The position numbers and the translations under genes were made by a program. 64,000 nt of DNA from Lewinellaceae bacterium (GTDB lineage Bacteria; Bacteroidota; Bacteroidia; Chitinophagales; Saprospiraceae): positions 124,001 to 188,000 of the forward strand of contig JADJOD010000007.1 of the NCBI GenBank assembly GCA_016713985.1. Direction: 5' to 3'. Below, one piece after another: positions 1-9,546 of this stretch. The notes beneath the pieces were generated by a model that did not search any database, was not told the origin of the DNA, and saw only the letters and a list, made by a program, of their open reading frames with translations. Positions within the stretch are counted from its first letter, which is position 1, and every line of letters begins with the position of its first letter.

Positions 1-747
1 CAGGTCCACGGTTTCGGTAATAAGTGTATGGCAACCCGCGCAGAGTCCCGCATCCAGAATGTGTTCGCCGTACAGCGGGGTGATACCCACGAATTGGTGC
101 ATGGGTGGTGCAAAAAACATCTCATAAGGTCCGTAAGCCACGCGGAGGAAATTGGTGTCGAAATGGAGCTGTCCTGAGTGCAGATCGCCGAGTTGTTTGG
201 GCGACTGGGCGTGGCACATCTGGCAGTTCACGCCGTCGAGCCCCAGGGTATCGGCGTACAGGTCGGCGAGCAGGTAATACGGTTTGTGGTCGTGTAATTT
301 TGCCTGGTAGTGTCCGGAAGGCGCGTGGCAGGACGTGCATTTGTCCTGCAGCCCGGTGCTGTGCGCGGGATTCACCAATATTTCGTGCGTCACTTTGGCG
401 CGCCAGAACGGGTCGCGTGCGCTGTTGGCCATCATCGTGGAGCGCCAGTCGTCGTAAATATTTACGTCTTTCCCTTCAGAAGTAACCAGGGCGTGTTCGT
501 TGGGATCGTAGCCGTGGCAGCCGCTGCAAAGTTTGGCTGTGGGAAAAAGGATGTTGGAATCGATGAGCAGAAAAGATTCCGGGTCCGTTGTGCCGAAAGT
601 GGTGATGCCATGCGAGGGCAGTTGCTGGTAAAAAAATGCCAGTTCGGCAGCCGTGTGAAACCCGGTTTTTTGTTTTTCCAGCGGAAATACGGCGAAAGCG
701 AGGATAACGGAAGGTACTGATAGCGACAGAATTGCGGTTCTTTTCAT
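1..747 (-). CDS. Multiheme cytochrome c, secreted (3' end outside window)
   Basis: Open reading frame running off the left edge; 249 codons are visible from an ATG at 747. The N-terminus has a hydrophobic signal-like segment (residues about 5-22). Four covalent heme attachment motifs of the CxxCH type are visible: CSGCH at about residue 74, then CTSCH, CQMCH and CAGCH. This indicates a periplasmic or extracytoplasmic electron carrier or redox enzyme of the multiheme cytochrome c family; total heme number and substrate are unknown because the C-terminus is missing. It is divergent from the small gene at 1009 and has its own TAnnTTTG box 28 nt upstream of the ATG. Bacteroidota multiheme cytochromes of this sort are often large and exported, sometimes with a sorting domain, which cannot be checked here. 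Confidence 0.8.
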   Translation of the reverse strand, partial: MKRTAILSLSVPSVILAFAVFPLEKQKTGFHTAAELAFFYQQLPSHGITTFGTTDPESFLLIDSNILFPTAKLCSGCHGYDPNEHALVTSEGKDVNIYDDWRSTMMANSARDPFWRAKVTHEILVNPAHSTGLQDKCTSCHAPSGHYQAKLHDHKPYYLLADLYADTLGLDGVNCQMCHAQSPKQLGDLHSGQLHFDTNFLRVAYGPYEMFFAPPMHQFVGITPLYGEHILDAGLCAGCHTLITETVDL

Positions 748-775
748 GTGATGACGGCCGTTTTTTCGGCAGCGG

Positions 776-783
776 CAAAATTA
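776..783 (-). promoter_or_regulatory. Promoter -7 box (TAATTTTG) of the cytochrome gene
   Basis: Matches the Bacteroidetes -7 consensus TAnnTTTG on the minus strand, 28 nt upstream of the ATG. I do not assign a -33 element. Confidence 0.5.
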
Positions 784-963
784 GCCCCCCTTTTTGGTCC
801 TGCAAATGGAAGAACGGGCTTTGTCCGGAGGCGGCAAAGCCTCTTGCCCGTCATGGCCCGCCGGAGATAAATCGCTTCCCTTTCTGACTACGATCACCAA
901 AAATTCTGACGGCAATCCTGCTCCGGTCTGACAAGCGGCATTGATACGCCGGAGAACCGCCGG

Positions 964-971
964 TACTTTTG
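964..971 (+). promoter_or_regulatory. Promoter -7 box (TACTTTTG) of the 1009 gene
   Basis: Perfect TAnnTTTG match 37 nt upstream of the ATG at 1009, giving a short leader that contains a GGAGG-like purine stretch just before the start. Confidence 0.5.
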
Positions 972-1008
972 GGCTTTCATACATCCTGAATCTAAAAACG
1001 GAGGCGAT

Positions 1009-1320
1009 ATGGTCCATGAGTTTGATTCCTACCGGATTTATTACCACTCGGCGCCGCAGTACAACTGGCAGGTGATGCTGGATTTGTATCAAGGAAACTC
1101 GGCGGTCGGCCGCGCTCTTTTTATAAAAAACGGGATTCCACTTCCCGCGAACGTGTTACGCGACGGAAAACCTTTGCTGCATCTCCCGATCAACGATTTC
1201 CACAACATCCTGCTCATCCTGGCGCTGGACAAACCCTTGTACATTTCCTTAGTACCTGGCAACGGGATCGGCACCATCAGCACAAGCACCGAAGCCATCG
1301 GTAACCTGGATACAACGTAA
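1009..1320 (+). CDS. Small protein of unknown function (103 aa)
   Basis: Not assigned to a family by me. It is a 103-residue soluble protein with no signal peptide or membrane segment. It looks real rather than a shadow: it has a -7 box at 964-971, a purine-rich stretch (ggagg) 4 nt before the ATG, and an ordinary composition. The sequence alternates short strands and turns, suggesting a compact beta-rich fold. Its TAA stop is the first three bases of the inverted-repeat element at 1318-1513, whose other arm supplies the stop of the converging gene. The frame on the opposite strand (781-1092) is taken to be a shadow. Confidence 0.55.
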   Translation: MVHEFDSYRIYYHSAPQYNWQVMLDLYQGNSAVGRALFIKNGIPLPANVLRDGKPLLHLPINDFHNILLILALDKPLYISLVPGNGIGTISTSTEAIGNLDTT

Positions 1321-1513
1321 TTAACTCAAGTTGTGACCTACTCATTTTGCCGGTGCAGCGCACCGTAAATATTTGTAGAAATGGCATTCAGCAGGGCAAG
1401 AGGTGCGTAGCACCGGAATATTCCCGGTGCTAAGCACCTTGTTTTCATGATTGAACCGCCTGCTACTAATATCTCGCGGCTCTGCCGCTGTAGGTCACAA
1501 CTTGGGTTAATTA
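1318..1513. repeat. Inverted-repeat element between convergent genes (MITE-like or structured terminator)
   Basis: Arms of 24 bp at 1318-1341 and 1490-1513 are complementary with one mismatch. Between them lie several smaller GC-rich hairpins (near 1351-1365, 1401-1415, 1424-1439 and 1475-1490) built on GGTGC/GCACC and CGGC/GCCG arms. The first and last bases are the TAA stop codons of the two flanking convergent genes. No coding capacity. It could be a non-autonomous mobile element (MITE-like) or a large bidirectional terminator. Confidence 0.7.
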
Positions 1514-2926
1514 TCCGGTTCCCTTTACCTTGTTCAGCAACCATTGCCGGTCGGCGACCAACGGCGTATCGAGTATTTTTTTGGCCAATTTCTGCCGTTT
1601 TTCCCGCTCGGAATGCGGGATGTTGAGCAATTTTCCGGTAAAACGCGCCAGGTTGCGGTACATTTCCCGGTGGTAGCCGATTTCGCCGTGCCTGCGCAGC
1701 CAGGTCAGGAGATTGTCTAACAGCGACTCCAGTGCATCGTGGGAATTTTCTTCGTAATAAATCCGCAGCAACATCCGCCGCGCCTCCAGGTTGTACATGG
1801 GGTCGGAAAAAGACAGGTCGCGCAGGATTTCCTGGGCATCGCCGTAGTCCGCTTTCTGGAACAGGAACACGGCCCGGTTGTACCGGTACACGCTGTCGCG
1901 TTCGTCGGGGGACAATTGTTCGCGGTAGACTTCCAGAAATTCTGCGGCGCGTTCCCAGAGTTTGCCGGCCGCCATCGTCAGCAATACGTTGTTATAGGTG
2001 TATTTTCGCAGAAAACCGCGCTCGTCGAGCAGGAGCCGGTTTTGCAACCCGAGGTTGTAAAATTCCAGCACTTCCCCGAGGTATTCCCGTTCGCCCTGAT
2101 TGATCCGGCGGATGCAATAATTGATGGCCATCATCAGCAGGTCGCGCGCTTCTTCCACGGGAAACTGGTGCCCGTGCTGCTCCAGCAGGCGCCGGAATTG
2201 CTCTTTCCATTTTTCATCCGGGTTGGACAACATCAGGTAGCCGCAGTAATACAAGGCCGTTTGAGGAACGGTTAAAAAAGTATCCTCCGAAAATGCGGAA
2301 AGCACCAGGTCCAGCCGGGGCAGGGTTTGTGGAGATTGTTTTTGCAAAGCCTGCTGCGCGGTGTAGGTGCATCCCAGTTGCAGCAGTTTTGTTGCGTAAA
2401 AAGTCGTTAACGCGCCGGAAAGTGCGTCGAAAGGCATATCCTGTGCCCTTTTTTGATCGATATCCCACTGATACTGTTCAAAATTCAGGTAAAAATCGGC
2501 CAATTGTGATTCTGCGGAATACGGCGCCTGCCGGGCGGTCTCCGTTTTTGCTTCCCGCATGACCTGCCGGAGCCCCGCTTCGAGGTTGCGTTTTCGGAAA
2601 CTGCGCGCCGCGTATACGTTCCTTTGGTTGCCGTCGGATTGTAATTCCTGCCAGGTGAAAAATGCCCTGACCTGGGCCATCAGCCAGGACAAAGCGTGCC
2701 GGAGTTTTTTTTCGTCGAATACCTGCCCGGCGAATACCGTGTGAAAGGCCGTTTCCGGAGCGGGCGCCTCGTCATCCCGGATACACCGGACGAGATAATC
2801 GAACAGGCCGGCCAGTTCCGGGCGCGCATTGTGGAAGGGAGATTGCAGCCATTTTCGGAAATTTTTCAACTCCCAGGCGCTTAAAGTACCGGTTGTTTGA
2901 AAAACAATGCTGTTTCGAATAGCCAT
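1511..2926 (-). CDS. Conserved-looking protein of unknown function (471 aa)
   Basis: I do not recognise a named family. The frame could begin at 3037, but the ATG at 2926 is preferred because the extra 37 residues read as intergenic translation; the product is then 471 residues. It is soluble, without signal peptide, almost wholly alpha-helical, with many aromatic and leucine residues arranged like TPR-type helical hairpins in the C-terminal half (about residues 280-440: repeated motifs of the type Y-x-YN-x-x-L, A-x-x-FL). That fold suggests a protein-interaction scaffold, but this is inference. It stands alone, divergent from the secreted protein at 3055 and convergent with the gene at 1009. 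Confidence 0.65.
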   Translation of the reverse strand: MAIRNSIVFQTTGTLSAWELKNFRKWLQSPFHNARPELAGLFDYLVRCIRDDEAPAPETAFHTVFAGQVFDEKKLRHALSWLMAQVRAFFTWQELQSDGNQRNVYAARSFRKRNLEAGLRQVMREAKTETARQAPYSAESQLADFYLNFEQYQWDIDQKRAQDMPFDALSGALTTFYATKLLQLGCTYTAQQALQKQSPQTLPRLDLVLSAFSEDTFLTVPQTALYYCGYLMLSNPDEKWKEQFRRLLEQHGHQFPVEEARDLLMMAINYCIRRINQGEREYLGEVLEFYNLGLQNRLLLDERGFLRKYTYNNVLLTMAAGKLWERAAEFLEVYREQLSPDERDSVYRYNRAVFLFQKADYGDAQEILRDLSFSDPMYNLEARRMLLRIYYEENSHDALESLLDNLLTWLRRHGEIGYHREMYRNLARFTGKLLNIPHSEREKRQKLAKKILDTPLVADRQWLLNKVKGTG

Positions 2927-3054
2927 AAAGTTAGTGTTTATCAATAATAACCGACACAAAATAACTAAAACCGGTTTGATAAATTGAAATATTTGATTTT
3001 TTTGGGAACGTATACCGGCGGACTTTTGCCTTATCAATTAAAAAACACAACCGT

Positions 3055-6000
3055 ATGCGATACTCAATCTTTTCACCAATCAGGCTGGCAGGCTGTTTTT
3101 TGCTCCTGCTGTTACAAACGGCCGCCTTCGCCCAGCAAAACCAAAAAGTGGTTTTCCCAAATCCTCAGGGCTTTTTCACCTATTATGCCTACAAACCTCC
3201 CTTCATCCTCAATACCCCGGATAACGGCTGGCTGATCGCCAGTTACATGATTTCCGGCGACGATCAGACCGGATTGCCCCGCCTCATCAAATTAGACGGC
3301 AACGGGCAGGCGGAATGGGACAATTTTTACCTCGAACCGGCCAACCCGGGCTATCACTACCTCGAACCGCTGTCCGTGCTGAATGCCCCCGGCGGCGGCT
3401 GGCTGATGTCGTTCCGCGACGATACCACGGGAATGGAATTGATCAAAATCGGCGACGACGGGTCGGAAATCTGGACCAAAGACATCGGACCAACGCCGTT
3501 CGGCATCACGATGCTGGGTGTGGTGAACAGCCACTATTACGGCATTGTGCAAGAATATGCCGGCAACAACAACCAATGGCGCCTGTACCAACTGGATCTG
3601 AACGGCAACGTGGTGAATTCCGTGGTGTTACCCGCTCAATGGACCAATTTTAACAGCAGTTACAGTGTTATTCTTACGGAAAACGACGAAATCCAGGCAT
3701 ATTTTAACCTGTCGCAAAACGGCGCCGTCAAAACATACCTGGCGCGTTACGACCTTGCGGGCAATGAACTCTGGAACATACAACCCGCCGGTATATCGCA
3801 GGGCCAATTGTACCAGGCAGCGGCGAACGGTTTTTATCTGTTGAGTAACAATACTTTATACCGTTACGATGCAACGGGTAATTTGTTGAATCAGTTGGCC
3901 GCCACCGACATCCCCGACGTGTCCACCATCCGGCGTGTGGAACCTTATCCCGACGGCTCCATTTTGGTTTCGGGCAGCACCGTCACCTCCCGGGGTTATA
4001 TGGCCAAATTAGACGCTTCGTACAACGTCACCTGGATATCGGAAGCCCCGGATGACGCCCAACCCGCCATCAATTCGCTTTGGGGTATCCCGACTGCCGA
4101 CGGTTGGGCGGCAGGCGCCGGAAGCACGGCATTAAAACAGGTCGGGTTTGTGCGGATTTTTGAAAATGCGGGTATCCAGGTGAATACCTTAAGTGGCGTG
4201 GTAAAAAGGGACGTCGACGAAGACTGCCTGATCGACGGCGGCGTGGCCGGTTTGAACGGCACCCGGGTAACCGCCGGCAATACCAACGGCACCCACACGG
4301 CATTTTCCCAGGCCGACGGCTCCTATCTGATGAAACTTCCTCCGGGTGAATTCGCCATCAACGCCGACCCGGCGGAACAATTCTTTTTCCTGTGCCCCGC
4401 CGCAGCCAACAGCATCGTCAGTTTCCCGCCCGGCGGCGGCACCGCAAGCCTTGACCTGCCGATTCAGTCGCTGGACGTTATTCACCGCATCGAAGGCAAG
4501 GTATTGATCGATGAAAACAACAACTGTATCGCGGAGCCCGATGACCGGCCGGCGCCATACTGGCTGGTAAACGTACAAGGCGGCGGTTTCCAGGTGTCAC
4601 AATACACCAATACGGACGGCGCTTATTCCATCTATCTGCCCGACGGCACGTACGAGGTGGTCGCTTACCCGGTCAATCCCAACTTCAGCGTTTGTGCGCC
4701 AGTGGTAAAAACGGTTACCTTCAGTTCCCCGCAAGCCCAGACGGAAACGGTTGATTTTTCCGTCGAAAAGGCGTTCGACTGCGGCTTGATGAAAACCTGG
4801 GTAAATGCAGGTTTTGTACGCCCCTGTACGACCTCAACCTTCACGGTATATTACCAGAACGTGGGCACTTCCGATGCGGACGACGTAAAAATCACCGTCA
4901 CCCTCGATCCCATGCTTACTTACGTATCCGCTTCGGCTACTCCGCTGAGTATCAATGGAAATACGATCGTTTTTGAACGCGGCACCGTCCCGCCCTGGGC
5001 CAATTACGCCACCATCACTATTGATGCGACACCCGATTGCAGCCTTACGGCGGGGCAATTGGTGTGTGTGACCTCGGAGATCGAACCCGATACGGTTTGT
5101 TATTCCAGCGGCGGATGGAGCGGCGCCCTGATTACCGTCGACGGAGATTGTAATGCCAACCAAAGTGAAGCGACTTTTAAATTTAAAAATATCGGCAGCG
5201 CCGCTTCCCAGCCGCTCGATTATATCATTGTGGAAGACCAGATCGTGCTGAAAAGTGGAACATTTTCCCTGCCTCCCGGCGACTCGCTGATGGAAACCGT
5301 GGATGTAAGCGGCATGACGCTTACCGGCAGTTCGGAACAGGAGCCGGGGTATCCGGGCGACAGCACCGTCAACTACTCGCTGGTCAACTGCGTGGGTATG
5401 CCGGGTATGCCGGGTGGTTTTAACGGCCCTGCCGGACCATTCTCCTACCAGGGATGTTACGAGGTACGCACCTCCTTCGACCCCAACGACAAACAGGCGC
5501 GCCCGCTGGGTTTTGGGGCCGATCACATCGTGCTGCCGGGCAGCACCCTCGAATACTTAATCCGGTTCCAGAATACCGGCAACGACACAGCCTTCCTCGT
5601 GGTTATTCGCGATACCTTGTCGCAGGACCTCGACCCGGCCACCATTCGATTGCAGGGCGCGAGCCATCCTTATCGTTTCGACCTGCTGGGCGGCAATATC
5701 GTGCAGTTTACTTTTGAAAATATTCTCCTGCCGGACAGCACCACAAATCCCTCAGGTTCACAGGGTTATGTGGAATTTGGCATCCGGCACCGGGCAGATA
5801 TTCCACTCGGCACCGTCATCGGCAACAACGCGGCGATTTATTTCGATTACAATCAACCGGTGATCACCAACACGGTTTACCGCAAAATAGACCGTTATTT
5901 CGACGTATCGGCAACCGGTAGCCCGGACAAGGGCATCATCGTGAAGGTATTTCCCAATCCTGCAATGGAGAACGCTGTGATTGAACTTCCTTACAGCCTC

Positions 6001-6177
6001 CACGCGGAAAGGTTGCTGTTCGAATTGTACGACGTAGCCGGCCGGACCGTTCAAACGGCTGCTTTTACGGGCAACCGTTACCAGTTCGAACGCGGATCCC
6101 TGGCGCCGGGTGTGTATTACTGGAATATCACCGGCGAAACCGGCGCGCTGGCATCCGGGAAAGTTGTGCTGCGGTAA
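3055..6177 (+). CDS. Secreted multidomain protein with T9SS type A sorting domain (1040 aa)
   Basis: Exported surface or extracellular protein. Residues 1-26 are a Sec signal peptide ending in AFAQ. Residues about 30-380 read as a propeller-like set of repeats with recurring D-G-N/G-W motifs. Two SdrD-B/carboxypeptidase-regulatory-like beta-sandwich domains follow (about 385-470 and 480-575), each with a D-x-D/N-x-D-C calcium-loop-like motif. A DUF11-type domain (about 590-700) and a DUF7619-type domain beginning at FDPNDK (about 800-950) come next. The last ~75 residues (VFPNPA... to ...VVLR) are a type A type IX secretion sorting domain that is cleaved as the protein crosses the outer membrane. 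Function of the passenger is unknown; adhesion or surface scaffold is a guess. Single gene, followed by a strong palindrome at 6228-6257. Confidence 0.88.
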   Translation: MRYSIFSPIRLAGCFLLLLLQTAAFAQQNQKVVFPNPQGFFTYYAYKPPFILNTPDNGWLIASYMISGDDQTGLPRLIKLDGNGQAEWDNFYLEPANPGYHYLEPLSVLNAPGGGWLMSFRDDTTGMELIKIGDDGSEIWTKDIGPTPFGITMLGVVNSHYYGIVQEYAGNNNQWRLYQLDLNGNVVNSVVLPAQWTNFNSSYSVILTENDEIQAYFNLSQNGAVKTYLARYDLAGNELWNIQPAGISQGQLYQAAANGFYLLSNNTLYRYDATGNLLNQLAATDIPDVSTIRRVEPYPDGSILVSGSTVTSRGYMAKLDASYNVTWISEAPDDAQPAINSLWGIPTADGWAAGAGSTALKQVGFVRIFENAGIQVNTLSGVVKRDVDEDCLIDGGVAGLNGTRVTAGNTNGTHTAFSQADGSYLMKLPPGEFAINADPAEQFFFLCPAAANSIVSFPPGGGTASLDLPIQSLDVIHRIEGKVLIDENNNCIAEPDDRPAPYWLVNVQGGGFQVSQYTNTDGAYSIYLPDGTYEVVAYPVNPNFSVCAPVVKTVTFSSPQAQTETVDFSVEKAFDCGLMKTWVNAGFVRPCTTSTFTVYYQNVGTSDADDVKITVTLDPMLTYVSASATPLSINGNTIVFERGTVPPWANYATITIDATPDCSLTAGQLVCVTSEIEPDTVCYSSGGWSGALITVDGDCNANQSEATFKFKNIGSAASQPLDYIIVEDQIVLKSGTFSLPPGDSLMETVDVSGMTLTGSSEQEPGYPGDSTVNYSLVNCVGMPGMPGGFNGPAGPFSYQGCYEVRTSFDPNDKQARPLGFGADHIVLPGSTLEYLIRFQNTGNDTAFLVVIRDTLSQDLDPATIRLQGASHPYRFDLLGGNIVQFTFENILLPDSTTNPSGSQGYVEFGIRHRADIPLGTVIGNNAAIYFDYNQPVITNTVYRKIDRYFDVSATGSPDKGIIVKVFPNPAMENAVIELPYSLHAERLLFELYDVAGRTVQTAAFTGNRYQFERGSLAPGVYYWNITGETGALASGKVVLR

Positions 6178-6227
6178 AATAGTGCAGTGATGGTTTCATT
6201 AGAGGGTGAGACTGTCCCTTCATTCAG

Positions 6228-6257
6228 CGCTGCTTCGAACGGCCGTTCGAAGCAGCG
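6228..6257. terminator. Palindromic hairpin, probable terminator
   Basis: Perfect 30-bp palindrome (15-bp arms, no spacer) centred at 6242/6243, followed by a T-rich run (ttgtttgttg). It lies 51 nt downstream of the stop of the T9SS cargo gene. Confidence 0.6.
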
Positions 6258-6306
6258 TTGTTTGTTGTACCCGCGTTGCCGATTTGTACAAAAAGGAATG
6301 TTGTGC

Positions 6307-6314
6307 TACATTTG
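6307..6314 (+). promoter_or_regulatory. Promoter -7 box (TACATTTG) of the WGR-DUF4240 gene
   Basis: Perfect TAnnTTTG match 26 nt upstream of the ATG at 6341. Confidence 0.55.
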
Positions 6315-6340
6315 AACGGAAAATTCACATATTATAAGGA

Positions 6341-7085
6341 ATGAAGCGATATTTCACATTCAGGGACGATAAATCGGACAAGTTTTGGTCGGTCGAGGTT
6401 CAAAATAGCAAAATAACCGTTGTGTTCGGTAGAATGGGCCTGGCCGGCACCACTACGGTCAAAATATTGGAAGATGAAGCGGCGGCAGAAAAAGATGCAG
6501 AAAGGCTGATCCGGGAAAAAGTAAAAAAAGGATACGTCGAAAAAGCGGAGGAGCAAAGCGGGCAAGTTTGGGGAACTGGAATTCTGGAACTTGATCGAAC
6601 GGGCGAAATCCAAAGCCGAAGACACCTACGAACAAGTGGAAATATTGACCGAATTGTTGAGTAACCGCAATGAGGACGATATTGTCAAATTTGGGAAAAT
6701 TTTCCAAAAATTGTACACAAATTCCTATAAATCAGACCTTTGGGCAGCCGCTTATATCATAAACGGAGGTTGTTCGGACGACGGTTTTGATTATTTCAGG
6801 GGCTGGCTGATCGCCCAGGGCAAGGATGTTTATTATAACAGCTTAGACAACCCCGAATACCTGGCGCGGATCATCAAAGCGGACGACATGGGCGAGATCG
6901 AATGTGAAGACATGCTTTCGGTGGCCGAAAACGCGTATGTCGCCCGGAAAGGCCGCGGATCTGAAGAATTTATGGAACTGGTGCCCAATGAACCTTACCC
7001 CGAAATTGAAATTGACTGGAGTGAAGAAGGCGACGATTTAAAAAACAGGTTTCCCAAACTCTGGAAAAAATTCGGCGAAGAATGA
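6341..7085 (+). CDS. WGR-DUF4240 protein, one frame break
   Basis: N-terminal piece (6341 to about 6565) is a WGR domain: KFWSVEV, then FGRMGLAG and a lysine/glutamate-rich helix. The WGR fold is a nucleic-acid-binding module best known from PARPs. The second piece, open from before 6591 to 7085, begins ELEFWNLIERAKSK and contains WAAAYIINGGCSDDGF and FRGWLIAQGKDVYY, the hallmark motifs of DUF4240. Joining them with one base removed near 6565-6571 (a GGGG run) gives a continuous 247-residue protein, so I treat it as one gene with an indel, real or artefactual. The stop overlaps the start of the next gene by 4 nt (ATGA), implying translational coupling. Cellular role unknown. Confidence 0.75.
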
Positions 7086-8070
7086 AACCCTTCCTCCCGG
7101 TATTTTACGTCCTGTCCTTACTTTCCGGTTGCGGCGGGGTAAATGGTGGCAATGTTTCACAAAACAAAGAAGGTCAATTATTTACGAGCCCGGTGGACCC
7201 GTTTTCCGGCAACAACACCGGCCCGGAACTTATTTATATCTCCAAAGATACGGGGCGCAACTGGCGACCCTACGCCCACGGGATTCCAAAAGAAGCAACC
7301 GCGAGTTGTTTTGTCGAAAAGGGCAATAAAATTTTCGCAGGCACGGAATCACACGGCGTTTTTGTGGATGACGGAGGCAACAACTGGAAATCCATTCGAA
7401 ACGGTCTTCCCAAAGGTCTGGATATCAATACGATAGAGGTTACGGGCGAAGTGATCGTCATCGGCACATTCGGGCACGGGGTATTTACCTCCGGCGATGA
7501 AGGCAATAACTGGACACACCGGCCGGGAGTATTGGACGGTATCCAGATCAAGTGTATGATGCGCTTTGGCAACCGGTTGTTTGCCGGTACGGATCGAGGC
7601 ATATTTGTTTCCACCGATCAGGGGAATTCCTGGCAGCACAATTATGGCAATGTACAGGTTACCGGTTTTACCCAAAACCGCGAAAAAATATACGCCGGGC
7701 TGGTAAACGGCGCCCTGGTTTCGGAGGATGCGGGCGCCCGTTGGCGATACATCTACCGGCCGTATACCTTGCACGACATCTCGAATAACGGCAAATACCT
7801 TTTGCCATGACCCTGGGTGACGACTTATTAAAGTCTGATAATGAAGGTATAACCTGGAAAAACGCCAACGAAGGTTTGGGAGACCGGTATACGTTTGAAG
7901 TAAAAAATATTGGCAACGATCTTTTTGCCGCGCAGTGGACCGGGATTTTTCATTCTACAAACGAAGGCAACAACTGGACGGTAATGACGGCCGGTTTGCC
8001 GGATTCAACCGCATTCACCACGCTGGAAGTGACCCGGCATGGAATCCTGGCCGGAATCGGATTGCGGTAA
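7082..8070 (+). CDS. Lipoprotein with BNR/sortilin-type repeats, one frame break
   Basis: Begins with a lipoprotein signal (LSLLSGC lipobox, Cys at residue 17), so it should be anchored in a membrane, probably facing the periplasm or outside. The body is built from at least six repeats with the signature of BNR/Asp-box propeller blades (S-x-D-x-G-x-x-W: ISKDTGRNW, VDDGGNNW, TSGDEGNNW, STDQGNSW, SEDAGARW, KSDNEGITW, STNEGNNW), as in photosystem II stability factor Ycf48-like and exo-sialidase-like propellers. The frame breaks at the TTTT run near 7800; adding one T gives a 329-residue protein ending at 8070. It shares a 4-nt overlap with the upstream WGR-DUF4240 gene. No catalytic residues are evident, so I read it as a binding propeller. 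Converges with dbpA seven bases later. Confidence 0.75.
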
Positions 8071-8076
8071 CAGCGA

Positions 8077-9401
8077 TCACGTCGTCACCACGATCTTATA
8101 CTTTTTTCCCTTCATTTTTTCCGGCTGTACGGCCTTCAACAAAGGTTCTACCCGCTCTTTTTTGACCGCGACAAAAGACATAAAGTCCATCACTTCAATT
8201 TTCCCAATTTCGTCTTTTTGCAAATTGCCTTTTTTGGTCAAAAACCCCACGATATCCATTTTGCTGAGTTTGTCCTTTTTGCCGCCGCTGATGTATAACG
8301 TGATCCAGTCAGAGGCCGCCGGTAAAATATCGTTCGGGGGCAGTTCGAGCAGCGACGGAGGTTCCGGCAGATAAACGGGTATGGGTTCGCCGGGTGACAG
8401 GAGCAGGTATGCGGCGCCTTCCGCGTGCATACGGGCCGTACGGCCGTTGCGGTGCAAAAAGTCGTTTTGTTTCAGGGGAAGTTCATAATGGATGACGTTT
8501 TTCACTTCCGGGATGTCCAGCCCCCGAGCCGCCAGGTCGGAGGCCACGAGGAAAAGAATACTTCCGTTGCGAAACTGTACGAGGGTTTTCTCCCGGTCGG
8601 GTTGCTCCATACCTCCGTGAAAACTCACGGCCGGGATACCCGATTTCACCAGATAGTCCCGGACCGTTTTGGTGCTGTCCCGCTGGTTGCAAAAAATCAG
8701 GGTCGGTTCATTTCCGAGGTGGCAAAGCAGGTGAAAAAGGGCTTTGTTTTTATCTTCATCGGCGGCCAGCACCCTTTTGACCACTAAGCCGTCGGTTGAT
8801 TTTTCAGGCATTTTGTAAAAATTCAATACCTGCGGGTCTTTAATACCCGTAAAATCGGGAATGTGTAATTTATTGGTAGCCGATACAAAACCCGTTTTTC
8901 CAGGAATCGCAATCCCTTGATAATGTCGGTCATGTGTTCCCGGAATCCCATGGACAAGGATTTGTCAAACTCATCCAGCACCAGTATCCTGATGCCCTCC
9001 AAAGCAAATGTTTTTCGGTTGATATGTTCCAGAATACGGCCGGGAGTGCCGATCAGCAAGGCGGGGGGCTGACTCAGGTTTTTTGTTTCGGTTGGCATCG
9101 AATGCCCGCCGTAACAGGTATTGACTTTAAAACCGGTGGACATTTTTTGCCACACCCGTTCGATTTGAATGGCTAATTCCCGTGTGGGCGACAGGATCAG
9201 GCACTGCACGCCGGGCGCGCCCTCCTGAAGCAGGTCCAAAACGGGTAAAAGAAATGCCAGGGTTTTTCCAGAACCCGTCGGGGCCAGTAAAATGACGTTC
9301 GGGCGGTTTTTTATGGCGGGTATGGCTGTTTCCTGCATGGTATTTAAAGCGGAAATGCCCAGGTTGTTCAGCGTTTTAAGGAGTGTTTGATCTGATTCCA
9401 T
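8077..9401 (-). CDS. dbpA: DEAD-box RNA helicase, DbpA-like, one frame break
   Basis: ATP-dependent RNA helicase. N-terminal piece shows motif I GSGKT, Ia PTREL, TPGR, and a Walker B variant DEFD in place of DEAD; the C-terminal piece shows HRNGRTAR (motif VI) and ends in a DbpA-type RNA-binding domain (about 75 residues, ISGGKKDKLSKMDIVGFL). DbpA in E. coli binds 23S rRNA hairpin 92 through this domain and acts in 50S subunit assembly; the same role is likely here. A missing base near 8885 (GTTTTG|TATCG) shifts the frame exactly at motif III (VSAT); restoring it yields 441 residues. The ATG at 9401 is preferred because a -7 box ends four bases upstream, suggesting a leaderless mRNA. Confidence 0.85.
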
Positions 9402-9405
9402 GGGG

Positions 9406-9413
9406 CAAAGGTA
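9406..9413 (-). promoter_or_regulatory. Promoter -7 box (TACCTTTG) of dbpA
   Basis: TAnnTTTG match on the minus strand with only four bases between the box and the ATG, so the transcript probably starts at or next to the start codon. Confidence 0.55.
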
Positions 9414-9493
9414 GCAGGATTGAGGTAGTGATGGTCTCAACTTCGGGTGAAGGACTTGTAGGGCGCCCGCCACCCCGCCCAAAATTTTTTTAA

Positions 9494-9541
9494 AAATATA
9501 GGTAGGAAATTTTTCGTAGGAAAAATTTCCTACCTATATTT
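9494..9541. promoter_or_regulatory. Operator-like inverted repeat upstream of blaI
   Basis: Perfect inverted repeat with 22-bp arms (9494-9515 and 9520-9541) around a GTAG spacer. Within it, 9516-9533 is itself an 18-bp palindrome (GTAGGAAA-AA-TTTCCTAC). It overlaps the -7 box, so a bound BlaI dimer or pair of dimers would block transcription of its own operon. Confidence 0.75.
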
Positions 9542-9542
9542 G
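9535..9542 (+). promoter_or_regulatory. Promoter -7 box (TATATTTG) of the blaI-M56 operon
   Basis: Perfect TAnnTTTG match embedded in the right arm of the operator; four bases separate it from the blaI ATG, as for dbpA and sixA. Confidence 0.6.
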
Positions 9543-9546
9543 TCCC

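Noticed and set aside
781..1092. 103-codon minus-strand frame opposite the 1009 gene
   Set aside because: Lies over the promoter regions of two divergent genes and has no domain; the plus-strand gene has the better start signals.
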